From Moraxella lacunata (GTDB taxonomy: Bacteria > Pseudomonadota > Gammaproteobacteria > Pseudomonadales > Moraxellaceae): a stretch of 64,000 bases of DNA. A program made the position numbers and the translations under genes. The stretch spans positions 868,001 through 932,000 of the forward strand of contig NZ_UGQU01000001.1 in assembly GCF_900453205.1 (NCBI RefSeq). Reading direction: 5' to 3'. The notes below the pieces were generated by a model that was not told the origin of the DNA, did no database searches, and saw only the letters and a list, made by a program, of their open reading frames with translations. Positions 8,580 through 17,003 of the stretch are shown piece by piece (position 1 is the stretch's first letter; each line of letters begins with the position of its first letter).

Positions 8580-11500
8580 CTTTTTAAACCACCGCCCCAC
8601 ATCGTCCATCAGTGTATAGACCACCGGTATCACCACAAGGCTCAAAAACGTGGACGTGATAAGACCGCCTAGCACCGCCACTGCCATCGGACGGCGAAAG
8701 GTCGAATCCACCCCACCCCAACCAAACACCAATGGCAACACACCTGCCCCCATCGCAATGGTCGTCATGATGATAGGGCGAGCCCGTTTGTGGCACGCGT
8801 CCAGTATCGCATCTAGGCGAGATTTGCCCTGTTGCTCGGCAATGATAGCATAATCCACGAGCAAGATAGAGTTCTTAGTGGCGATACCCATCAGCATAAT
8901 AAAGCCAATCATGGACGAAATGGACAGGCTAGACCCTGTTACCACCAAGCCAATCAACGCCCCACCGATAGACAACGGCAACGCCATCAAGATAGTAAAG
9001 GGTTGTAACACCTTGTGAAACAGTAGCACCAGCACACCAAAGATACAAAATATCCCCACACCCATCGCAATCATAAAGCCCGTAAACAGCTCCGCCATAC
9101 TATCGGCCTGCCCCTCGTCCATCGCACTGACACCATCAGGCAGATTGGTTAGACTCGGTAAGCCCTTAACGGCACTGACCACCTCGCCTAGTTCCTGTTC
9201 GGACTGTACCGTGATTTTGATACTGCGTTCACGGTTGAGACGGCGAATCTCCGCCTCGCCTGTGGTAAAGTTGATATCCGCCACCTCTGAGAGCTTGACC
9301 GCATCGCCCGTACTGCTTGGCACATACAGGCTAGATAACGCCACAGGGTCGGCACGCACGCTGTCAGGCAGTCGCACGACAATGGGGATTTGGCGTGTGT
9401 CAAGGCTTAGCTTGGAGAGTGCCTGCTCATAGTCGCCCTGTGTGGCGATACGCAAAGTATCGGCAAGCGACTGCGTGGTAACGCCCTTATCCGCCATACG
9501 CATGGGGTCAGGGATAACGGCAAGCTCGGGCTTGGGCAATGGTTTGTTACTGCTCACCGATGAGACGCTTGGCAGTCCACGAATCTCCGCCATGACCTTA
9601 TCCACCGTCTCTTCTAACAGTCTGGGGTTATCCGAACGTAGCGAGAAGCCATAGCCCGTATCGCCCCCTGCTGACATACCCACTGTAAAGCGAGCAGACG
9701 GCACGCCCTTGATGACATCCGATATGGCGTGTTCTATCTCTGTCTTGGGGGGGCGTTCTCCACGTGGGGCAAGCACGACATTGAGTGTGGCGTTATTTTC
9801 CGCCCCTGCGGACGCATTGCGACTGTCCGCCCCACCGCCTGCCGTCCCCACCGACACGAACACTGACTGCACGCCATCGATGTGGCGGATACGCTCGGCG
9901 GTCATGTCTGCGATGATGGTCGTGTCGTTTAGCACCGCATCAGGGGTTAGCTCTAAGGTAAGCTGGGTCTGGTCGCTGTCATCGGCTGGCACGAACTCAC
10001 CCGAGAGTAGCCCTGCCATCGCCAACGAACCAATGAACAGTACAATGGTCGCCCCAAGCGTGATAAAACGGTGCTTTAATGTCCATGACACCAGTTTGAG
10101 ATAGGCGGTCATGGTTTTGCTTGTCGTTTCGGTTTTGGGCTGTTCAGGTTTTAGGATATATGCCGCCATCATGGGTGTAACCAGACGTGCCACCAATAAC
10201 GAGATAAACACCGAAATCGCCGCCGTCCACCCAAACTGCTTAAAAAACTGCCCCACCACCCCACTCATAAAGGCAGTCGGCAAAAACACCGCAATAAGCG
10301 TAAACGTCGTTGCCACCACCGCAAGCCCAATCTCATCTGCCGCCTCCATCGCCGCCTCATACGGGGTCTTACCCATGTGCAGGTGTCTCATGATGTTTTC
10401 CACCTCGACAATGGCATCATCAACCAAGACACCGATGACGAGCGACAAGGCAAGTAGTGAGATGATATTTAAACTAAAATCAAACACATACATCGCCAAA
10501 AAGGTCGGTATGATAGACAAAGGCAATGCCGCTGCCGCCACCAAAGTTGCTCGCCAGTTTCGCAAAAACAGCCACACCACGACCACCGCCAAGATACAGC
10601 CCTCGATGAGCATTTTCATGCTGGCATTATAATCTTCAAACGCCGGCTGGGCATTGTCATAGATTTTTTGGACACGGATATGCGGTATCTCTTGGGCGAG
10701 TTTGGCAAGCTCATCATCAATGCCCTTTACCATATCCACTTCACTTGCCCCACGTGAGCGAGTAAAATTAACCGCGACCACCGTCTGTCCGTCCAACTTT
10801 GCCACGCTACTTCGGTCGGCATGAGCATCATGGATACTGGCAAGCTGACCTAATGGCACGCCCCCTGCTGGGGTAACGACTTGGATATGAGCCAGCTCCT
10901 CGACACTGCGTGCCGCCCCTAGCACTCGAATGGTCTGCATACCGCCACCGATTTTGGCGGTGCCACCTGTGGCATCTGTCTGTGAAGCGGTGATTTGGTT
11001 GGACAAATTACCAATGGGTAGCCCCCAACCATTTAGCTTTGCCACATCAGGGGCGACGATGATTTGACGTTCAATACCGCCCACACGGCTCATCGTCCCT
11101 ACGCCTGCGACATTAGATAGGCGTTTGTTTAATGTATCATCAACAAACCACGACAGCTCCGCCTCGCTCATGTTATCAGACGCCACCGAATAGCCTGCCA
11201 CAGGAAAGCCTGCAGTAGAAACTTTGGTGATAATCGGCTCTTCGGCAGCAGCCGGCAAATCACTGCTAATCTCATCTAGTGCCGAACGCACATCATCAAC
11301 CGCCTCTGATAGGTCTTTTTCTAAGACAAATTCGGTGTGTACCGTCGCCACGCCTGTTTGCAAGGTCGAGCGAATGTGCTTGACCCCTGATATGGACGTG
11401 ATTTTGTTTTCTATTTTTTTGGCGACGTCTGTTTCTAGCTGGGCTGGGCTTGCCCCCGAATACGCCACCGTAACGATGACGGCAGGCACATCAATGTCGG

Positions 11501-11612
11501 GAAACTGCTGAATTTTCATGTTATTAAAAGCAAGCAATCCACCAAGCGTAAATAAGGTAAATAACAAAATCGCCACTAAGGGGTTTTTAATAGAATAGGC
11601 TGAAAAATTCAT
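8565..11612 (-). CDS. RND efflux permease (HAE1 type)
   Basis: Inner-membrane proton-driven pump of a tripartite efflux system, exporting hydrophobic or amphiphilic compounds. 1015 residues. It has the N-terminal transmembrane helix (AILLFTLFTLGGLLAF) and large periplasmic loops opening with QQFPDIDVPAVIVTVAYSGA. The first helix bundle carries ALSLVIGVLVDDAIVEVEN, with the DD of the proton relay in TM4, and the second bundle ends GVDSTFRRPMAVAVLGGLITST. The gene overlaps its adaptor by 4 bases (ATGA), so they form one operon. No outer-membrane channel gene lies beside it, so an OprM/TolC-type partner must be encoded elsewhere. Substrates cannot be told from sequence. Confidence 0.93.
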   Translation of the reverse strand: MNFSAYSIKNPLVAILLFTLFTLGGLLAFNNMKIQQFPDIDVPAVIVTVAYSGASPAQLETDVAKKIENKITSISGVKHIRSTLQTGVATVHTEFVLEKDLSEAVDDVRSALDEISSDLPAAAEEPIITKVSTAGFPVAGYSVASDNMSEAELSWFVDDTLNKRLSNVAGVGTMSRVGGIERQIIVAPDVAKLNGWGLPIGNLSNQITASQTDATGGTAKIGGGMQTIRVLGAARSVEELAHIQVVTPAGGVPLGQLASIHDAHADRSSVAKLDGQTVVAVNFTRSRGASEVDMVKGIDDELAKLAQEIPHIRVQKIYDNAQPAFEDYNASMKMLIEGCILAVVVVWLFLRNWRATLVAAAALPLSIIPTFLAMYVFDFSLNIISLLALSLVIGVLVDDAIVEVENIMRHLHMGKTPYEAAMEAADEIGLAVVATTFTLIAVFLPTAFMSGVVGQFFKQFGWTAAISVFISLLVARLVTPMMAAYILKPEQPKTETTSKTMTAYLKLVSWTLKHRFITLGATIVLFIGSLAMAGLLSGEFVPADDSDQTQLTLELTPDAVLNDTTIIADMTAERIRHIDGVQSVFVSVGTAGGGADSRNASAGAENNATLNVVLAPRGERPPKTEIEHAISDVIKGVPSARFTVGMSAGGDTGYGFSLRSDNPRLLEETVDKVMAEIRGLPSVSSVSSNKPLPKPELAVIPDPMRMADKGVTTQSLADTLRIATQGDYEQALSKLSLDTRQIPIVVRLPDSVRADPVALSSLYVPSSTGDAVKLSEVADINFTTGEAEIRRLNRERSIKITVQSEQELGEVVSAVKGLPSLTNLPDGVSAMDEGQADSMAELFTGFMIAMGVGIFCIFGVLVLLFHKVLQPFTILMALPLSIGGALIGLVVTGSSLSISSMIGFIMLMGIATKNSILLVDYAIIAEQQGKSRLDAILDACHKRARPIIMTTIAMGAGVLPLVFGWGGVDSTFRRPMAVAVLGGLITSTFLSLVVIPVVYTLMDDVGRWFKKSKTA

Positions 11613-12781
11613 GGTTGCCCTGCCTTATCCCTTGCCATGTCTTGTATCATGACGATATTTACCAAGTCATTTTCATTTAAAAAACTCACCCCATTTGCCA
11701 CAATGAGTGTATCAGACGGCAAATCGGTCGCCACTTTATCCTGCTCACGAGCCAAGACGGTGATTTTTTGGCGTTGGGTTTGGTAAATATCTGTCTGGTC
11801 GGTTTTGGCAAGTTGCCACACATAGTCATAGCCGTCCGTACTCATGACCGCCGAACTGGGTATGGCGTGATGACTTTGACTGCCTAGCACGAATTGTCCA
11901 CGCTGATACGTCCCTGCTCTTAGGGCAGAGTGGGCTGGCATGGCGACATGCACGACTATCTCACGCCCCGCATTGGCGGTTGGCGACAGATGAGTAACCG
12001 TCCCTGCCACGCTCTCATCGCCCACCACGACCTGTGCCTGCTGTCCGACATGGATACGCTCGGCATCGGCAGGCGAGAGTGTCGCTTGCCATTCTAGCCG
12101 TCCGCCTTTGATGATACTAAATAGCGGTGTGCCACTAACCAATACACCGACCTGTGCGTTTTTGGCACTGATAATCCCTGCCACAGGGGCAGTGATTTGG
12201 GTGTTATTTAGGTTGCTTTTGGCAGTGCTAAGGCGTGCCAAACTTGCCTTTTCGGTCGCTTGGGCTTGTTTTAGGGCGGTGCGATAACTGTCCACTTGCT
12301 GACGGCTGACCGCATCAATGGCAAGCAGTGGCTCAACGCGTGCCAAATCCGCCTGTGCCTGCTCACGGCTCGCCCTTGCCTGCTCATAATCCGCCTGTGC
12401 CTGCACCACATTCTCACTCATGGTGTCTTTATCTAGCACGGCAAGCACCTGCCCTGCCTTGACATGGTCGCCCACTTCAACGAGTACCTGCTCAATGGTC
12501 GCCCCTGTGATTTTGGCACTAACTTCGGCAGTCTCTTTGGCACTCATCACGCCACTGGCGAACAGGCTGTCTGATACAAGCATGGGGCTTGGCGTGGTCG
12601 CCTGTACGGTCATGGCGATTTTGGTGTTATCGGGCGCGTCAATGGATGTGGCAGATGTGGGGCGTGCGGTCTCTGATGGCTTGGCGGTCAATCGCCCTAT
12701 TAGCACACCAAACACCACAAGGACAATGGCACACATCGCCCACAATAAGGGATTTTTAGGGTTAAAAGTTGGCTTGTTCAT
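11609..12781 (-). CDS. RND efflux periplasmic adaptor (HlyD/MFP family)
   Basis: Membrane-fusion protein that links the RND permease to an outer-membrane channel. An N-terminal membrane anchor (LLWAMCAIVLVVFGVLIGRL, residues 12-31) is followed by a first lipoyl half (EVSAKITGATIEQVLVEVGDHV). Then comes a coiled-coil hairpin rich in Ala/Gln/Arg (VQAQADYEQARASREQAQAD), the second lipoyl half (ITAPVAGIISAKNAQVG) and a beta-barrel. 390 residues is typical. It is first in the two-gene operon and its stop overlaps the start of the permease gene. Confidence 0.92.
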   Translation of the reverse strand: MNKPTFNPKNPLLWAMCAIVLVVFGVLIGRLTAKPSETARPTSATSIDAPDNTKIAMTVQATTPSPMLVSDSLFASGVMSAKETAEVSAKITGATIEQVLVEVGDHVKAGQVLAVLDKDTMSENVVQAQADYEQARASREQAQADLARVEPLLAIDAVSRQQVDSYRTALKQAQATEKASLARLSTAKSNLNNTQITAPVAGIISAKNAQVGVLVSGTPLFSIIKGGRLEWQATLSPADAERIHVGQQAQVVVGDESVAGTVTHLSPTANAGREIVVHVAMPAHSALRAGTYQRGQFVLGSQSHHAIPSSAVMSTDGYDYVWQLAKTDQTDIYQTQRQKITVLAREQDKVATDLPSDTLIVANGVSFLNENDLVNIVMIQDMARDKAGQP

Positions 12782-12883
12782 GGTGGTTTTATGAGTGATA
12801 AAAACAGCATTGTAGCAAGGTCGGGGGGATTGTCAAGGGTATTTGTGCTACTTCACGTCCGTGTTTTTATCAGCTCCCTTAGC

Positions 12884-13048
12884 CTATCTCTCTGCCTTAT
12901 CAGCTCCATTTTTTTGATTATCAAAATACTCCTGCCAATCATCAATGCTACTGACCGCTTGATAGCTTTGACTTGCTTTAATCTCATCAATGATAAGTTT
13001 AAGATTATCCAGTTTTTGGGATAATTGACTTTTGATGAGTTTTAGATA
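12884..13048 (-). pseudogene. possible remnant of a small coding sequence
   Basis: Minus-strand open frame without a start codon, between TAA at 13049-13051 and TAG at 12884-12886. The composition looks protein-like: KLIKSQLSQKLDNLKLIIDE, then IKASQSYQAVSSIDDWQEYF, ending DKAER. No family recognised. A short inverted-repeat element begins 28 bases upstream (13076), which suggests the 5' part was lost or displaced. It could equally be a chance open frame. Confidence 0.3.
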
Positions 13049-13075
13049 TTATTACACTGCTAGATATTGAAGATG

Positions 13076-13223
13076 TACACCCAACCAACTTGATATTTAC
13101 CACGGGTTTGTAAGGGTTGGCTCTGCACACCCTTTGATGATATTACTATACAAGGCGTGCTCAGCACGCCCCTACGTCCACACATCATTGTATTTGTAGT
13201 AATTTTAAAGTTTCTTGGGTGTA
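13076..13223 (+). repeat. short inverted-repeat element, family A, full-looking copy
   Basis: About 148 bp bounded by TACACCCAA (13076-13084) and its exact reverse complement TTGGGTGTA (13215-13223). It contains the palindromic CGTGCTCAGCACG. The left half, from CAACTTGATATTTACCACGGGTTTG to ACACCCTTTGATGATATTAC, recurs near 43386, and the right half near 25130 and, inverted, near 8440. Too short for a transposase, so it is MITE-like. The surrounding gap 12782-13276 holds nothing else but the possible remnant and a terminator. Confidence 0.7.
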
Positions 13224-13239
13224 TTTTTAATGTTTATAA

Positions 13240-13269
13240 AAAATCTTAGGGCATACACCCTAAGATTTT
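13240..13269 (-). terminator. terminator of the PD-(D/E)XK gene
   Basis: AAAATCTTAGGG and CCCTAAGATTTT form a perfect 12-bp stem with a 6-base loop, just past the stop. On the minus strand it is followed by T-rich sequence. Confidence 0.7.
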
Positions 13270-13276
13270 AAACACA

Positions 13277-14356
13277 TCAGCTTGATTTACAATTATCGGT
13301 AATTTTTTCAAAAAATTCTTTATATACTTCTATATTTTCAATGACTTTCTCCATATCCACAGTTTCATCATTATTACCCAACCAATGTTGCTGTTCAACT
13401 TCTGCAACTTTCATAAACTTTCCATGACCAAATCTTTTAGGCGTTTGAAGGTTTATGCTACTCGTTTCAGATTTTTCTAATAGGTATTTACTAAATTCAT
13501 TACGCTTTTGAGAACGCATATCTTCATCATCAATAAAAATACCAAAAACTAATTTATGCTGATGTATGGCAAAAACCACTTGATGTTCTTGCCATTGTCT
13601 CACAATTAAATCTCCCGCCCAAAACCCTCCATTAGGATTATCTACATATTTCCACTCAAAATCATTAAACTCTTTTTCTAAATCAGCGAAAAATCCCTGC
13701 CAAGAATATCCCTGCCAATCTTTAATGGGTAGATTTAGATAAGTTTTGGATTTATTCTCTATTTCTTGCAAATATTGCAAATAAGATTGATAGATGTCAT
13801 TTTTTATATTTGAGTATTTCTTTAAAATATTTAGAATATCTTGGCGGTTAAACACTTCAAATTTAATGCCCAAATCTGATGTCTTATCACTGATTTGGTT
13901 TAGGTAAAATTTTGCTTCATTGCCTGTTTTTAAGTAAATGCCAATAAAATTCCAACCTTGCTCTATTGCGTGTTTGGCATAGCTATTGAGCTGATTGCCA
14001 TGTTCTTTACTATTAGTTTTACTCTCAATAATTATTTTTAAACATTCATCGGTGTTATTTTCAAGTTTTGATTGTTCATTGACGGTAATTAAAATATCAA
14101 TCAATCTTGATTTTTTCTTTTCCTCGTAATTTTCTTGAAATTTATATTGCTTTTTTAACTGAATATCTTTAAATTCCATGTCAAAATTTGGGCGATGTTT
14201 ACGAACCATTGCCAACAACATTTCCCGCGCGACTTGATTTAGCGTATCAAATTTTGTAGAAATAAATTTACTATCTGCAAAAGTTAGTAACCACAAAAAG
14301 AAAGCGTCTTGGCTTAATTCGCTCGGAGCAAATTGAAATAAATTAGGTGCTTGCAT
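13277..14356 (-). CDS. PD-(D/E)XK nuclease superfamily protein
   Basis: 359 residues. The N-terminal half has the nuclease-fold core: SRLIDILITVN (Asp of the PD motif, about residue 87), then LKIIIESKTNSKEHGNQLNSYA, which supplies the ExK pair and a downstream Gln/Tyr helix, as in PDDEXK_4-type proteins. The C-terminal half (GYSWQGFFADLEKEF and FWAGDLIVRQWQEHQVVFAI) is unknown. The gene is clearly more AT-rich than recG and the efflux genes beside it, which suggests horizontal acquisition. Proteins of this type occur in defence islands and as repair-like nucleases. No methyltransferase or specificity subunit is nearby, so I assign no system. Confidence 0.75.
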   Translation of the reverse strand: MQAPNLFQFAPSELSQDAFFLWLLTFADSKFISTKFDTLNQVAREMLLAMVRKHRPNFDMEFKDIQLKKQYKFQENYEEKKKSRLIDILITVNEQSKLENNTDECLKIIIESKTNSKEHGNQLNSYAKHAIEQGWNFIGIYLKTGNEAKFYLNQISDKTSDLGIKFEVFNRQDILNILKKYSNIKNDIYQSYLQYLQEIENKSKTYLNLPIKDWQGYSWQGFFADLEKEFNDFEWKYVDNPNGGFWAGDLIVRQWQEHQVVFAIHQHKLVFGIFIDDEDMRSQKRNEFSKYLLEKSETSSINLQTPKRFGHGKFMKVAEVEQQHWLGNNDETVDMEKVIENIEVYKEFFEKITDNCKSS

Positions 14357-14421
14357 ATCTGTATCCTAAATGGTTAAATATTCGTTATTTTATCACAATA
14401 TTTTTTCGAGATAGCAAAAAC

Positions 14422-16515
14422 CTAAGCCCCCACAAACTCCCCACTATCTTTAAGCCACAGCCCTATCATCGCTTGGGCGAGTGCGGTTTTGTTGGGCGAT
14501 TTGATAAGATGATTGGCAAGGTTTTGGGCGATGTGGAGCAGGCTCTCATCTCGCACGATGTCCGCCAGATAGTAGCCCATGTCCCCCGTTTGGCGTTTGC
14601 CCAGTAGCTCGCCTGCCCCTCGTAGCTCTAGGTCTTTTTGGGCGATGATAAAGCCGTCCGTGCTGTCTCTTAGGATATTAAGCCGTTCTATGCCTGTGGG
14701 CGATAGGGGCATTTGGTAGAGTAGCACGCAAAAGGACTTTTCCGAGCCACGCCCCACACGCCCACGCAGTTGGTGAAGCTGAGATAAGCCGAGCCGTTCG
14801 GCATTTTCTATTACCATAAGAGACGCATTTGGCACGTCCACGCCCACTTCGATGACGGTGGTGGCGACCAGTAGGTCAATGTCGCCCTGTTTAAAGTCAT
14901 TCATCACCGCTTGCTTGTCGCTGGCTTTCATTTTGCCATGTACCAGCCCTATCCGTATGTCCAACCGCTCGCACAAATCTTGATACAACAGCTCTGCCGA
15001 CTGTGCGTCTAGGGCGGTGGACTCTTCCACGAGCGGACACACCCAGTAGGCTTGTTTGCCGTTTTTGCAGTTGATGCGTATCCGCTCAATCACTTCATCA
15101 CGGCGGTCTCGGTTAATGGTAACGGTGGTAATGGGCGTGCGGTTGGGCGGTAGCTCATCTATCACCGACACGTCCATGTCGCCATACATACTCATCGCCA
15201 GCGTGCGTGGAATGGGGGTGGCGGTCATGGCAAGCTGATGTGGGGTGCTGTTTGCCACGCCTTTACTGACGAGTTTTAATCGTTGCTCCACGCCAAAACG
15301 GTGCTGTTCGTCAATGATAACCAGCCCCAATTTGGCAAATGCCACGCCGTCTTGGAACAGGGCGTGCGTACCAACCACGATTTGTACGTCATTATTGATA
15401 ATGGCACCTAAACTGGCATTGCGTTCTTTGGCGGTTTGTTTGCCAGCAAGCCAGCCCACACCGACACCCATAGGCTCAAACCATTTTTTAAAGTTAATCA
15501 GGTGCTGTTCTGCCAAAATCTCGGTCGGTGCCATGATTGCCACTTGCCAACCGCTGTCAATGGCATGACACGCTGACAAGCCCGCCACAAGCGTTTTGCC
15601 CGCCCCCACATCCCCTTGTACAAGGCGTAGCATGGGCGTACTGGTGGCAAGGTCGGCAACTATCTCGCTCACAACACGCTGTTGGGCGTTGGTCGGGCGA
15701 AAGGGCAGGCTCGCCACAAGTCTATCGGCAAGCGGACTGACACGCTCGCAAAAAGGGGCTTTGTGGGCGTGTAGGTTTTGTTTGCGGTACAAAAACACAA
15801 GCTGATGAGCGGTCAGCTCTTCTATGATGAGCCTTTGGCAGGCAGGGTGGGTGCGGTCTTTTAACCCTGTCAAAAGTGCCGTTTGGCTAAAAATATCCGC
15901 CTGTGGGTCGGGCAGGTGTATGGCGGTCAAGGCGGACAACAAATCGCCCTGCACACGCACGCCTACGCTGTTAAAATCATCATCAGACAGGCAAGTTAAG
16001 GGCGTCTCACGGACAGCGTTCAGAGCCATGCGGACAAGCTGACGCAGTTTGTTTTGGTGAAGTCCTTTGACGGTCGGATAAATGGGCAAAAGCCCACTTT
16101 CAAAGGTCTTTGTCCCTGTGATGTGGTACTCTGGGTGAGCCATTTGCATGCCATAGCGACTGACCTTTATCTCGCCAAATGCGGTGATGTTCGCCCCCAC
16201 GGTCATGGTTTGTAACAGAGTCGGATAGGTTTTAAAAAACTGCAACACAACCATGCCAGTGCTGTCTTCTAGGCACACCGACAGCCGTCCTTTATTGCTC
16301 GCCACGTCCGTGATGACCCCTGCAATCATGCACACTTGCCCATTTTCTACCGTATTCATCGGCACGGTACGGCTACGGTCTTCATAATCGCGGGGCAGGT
16401 GCATGAGCAAATCGAAAATGCGATGAATGTCAAGCTCGGCAAGTTTTTTTGCCGATGGCTGACCCACGCCTGCAAGGGCGGTAATGGGATATTGGGTGGG
16501 GGCAAGGGTTGTCAT
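14422..16515 (-). CDS. recG: ATP-dependent DNA helicase RecG
   Basis: Superfamily 2 helicase that remodels stalled forks and Holliday junctions. 697 residues, a normal length. The N-terminal wedge/OB domain (VCMIAGVITDVASNKGRLSV) is followed by motif I GDVGAGKT (about residue 300), motif II DEQH in LVIIDEQHRFGVEQR, motif III TATPIPRTLA, and the C-terminal helicase lobe with VATTVIEVGVDVPNAS and QLRGRVGRG. The RecG-specific end (LELRGAGELLGKRQTG) is present. It starts at ATG 16515 with no neighbour in the same operon upstream. Confidence 0.97.
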   Translation of the reverse strand: MTTLAPTQYPITALAGVGQPSAKKLAELDIHRIFDLLMHLPRDYEDRSRTVPMNTVENGQVCMIAGVITDVASNKGRLSVCLEDSTGMVVLQFFKTYPTLLQTMTVGANITAFGEIKVSRYGMQMAHPEYHITGTKTFESGLLPIYPTVKGLHQNKLRQLVRMALNAVRETPLTCLSDDDFNSVGVRVQGDLLSALTAIHLPDPQADIFSQTALLTGLKDRTHPACQRLIIEELTAHQLVFLYRKQNLHAHKAPFCERVSPLADRLVASLPFRPTNAQQRVVSEIVADLATSTPMLRLVQGDVGAGKTLVAGLSACHAIDSGWQVAIMAPTEILAEQHLINFKKWFEPMGVGVGWLAGKQTAKERNASLGAIINNDVQIVVGTHALFQDGVAFAKLGLVIIDEQHRFGVEQRLKLVSKGVANSTPHQLAMTATPIPRTLAMSMYGDMDVSVIDELPPNRTPITTVTINRDRRDEVIERIRINCKNGKQAYWVCPLVEESTALDAQSAELLYQDLCERLDIRIGLVHGKMKASDKQAVMNDFKQGDIDLLVATTVIEVGVDVPNASLMVIENAERLGLSQLHQLRGRVGRGSEKSFCVLLYQMPLSPTGIERLNILRDSTDGFIIAQKDLELRGAGELLGKRQTGDMGYYLADIVRDESLLHIAQNLANHLIKSPNKTALAQAMIGLWLKDSGEFVGA

Positions 16516-16610
16516 GGGATAATTTGTGGTTATTTTTGTTATTACTTTTACTTCAATCTCAACTTAAAATAATAACTTATTGATTATCCCATAATTATTT
16601 CTTGGGTTGT

Positions 16611-16663
16611 AGGGGCGAATTAAAAATCGCCCTTTATAAATCAATCGCTTATGTAAAGTTAAG
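16611..16663 (+). repeat. dispersed repeat, family D copy 2
   Basis: AGGGGCGAATTAAAAATCGCCCT (a small inverted repeat) followed by ATAAATCAATCGCTTATGTAAAGTTAAG. The latter matches 8363-8390 with few changes. It lies in the 488-base gap between recG and pilC. Confidence 0.55.
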
Positions 16664-16790
16664 AATGGGGTTTATTTTTAGTCATTGTAAGCGTAATGAA
16701 ACAAATTGACAAGAATTTATCTTTTGAGATGACAGATTTTTAAAGAAACGACCATGCACTAGACAATATTTATACCATTTAACCAAAAAA

Positions 16791-16830
16791 ATAAACCGTT
16801 TATTTTTTTATGGCATAAACGGCGGTTTAT
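16791..16830. promoter_or_regulatory. pair of operator-like palindromes upstream of pilC
   Basis: ATAAAC-C-GTTTAT (16791-16803) and ATAAAC-GGCG-GTTTAT (16815-16830) share the same half-sites, spaced two turns apart. They lie about 45 bases upstream of the likely pilC promoter. They may be a regulator-binding site; the protein is unknown. Confidence 0.35.
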
Positions 16831-16876
16831 ACCCTACCAAAAACCACGAATGTTGTGCAAGTTTTGTGATACATTA

Positions 16877-16906
16877 TTTACAATTTGATGACTTTTGGTG
16901 TAAAAT
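16877..16906 (+). promoter_or_regulatory. likely promoter of pilCD
   Basis: TTTACA (16877-16882), an 18-base spacer, and TAAAAT (16901-16906), about 100 bases before the pilC start. Weak but the best sigma-70-like match in the gap. Confidence 0.4.
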
Positions 16907-17003
16907 GTCATCAGCATTACCCTATGTTGGGGTTCATTTAAAAATACAATACGGCACATAACTTGCAACATTGCCAGCATTGGCAAAGCATGAAGAGACA
17001 CAC

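Noticed and set aside
12791..13024. 77-codon hydrophobic plus-strand ORF beside the RND operon
   Set aside because: No ribosome-binding site; it lies opposite a better minus-strand frame, and its hydrophobicity comes from reading that frame backwards.
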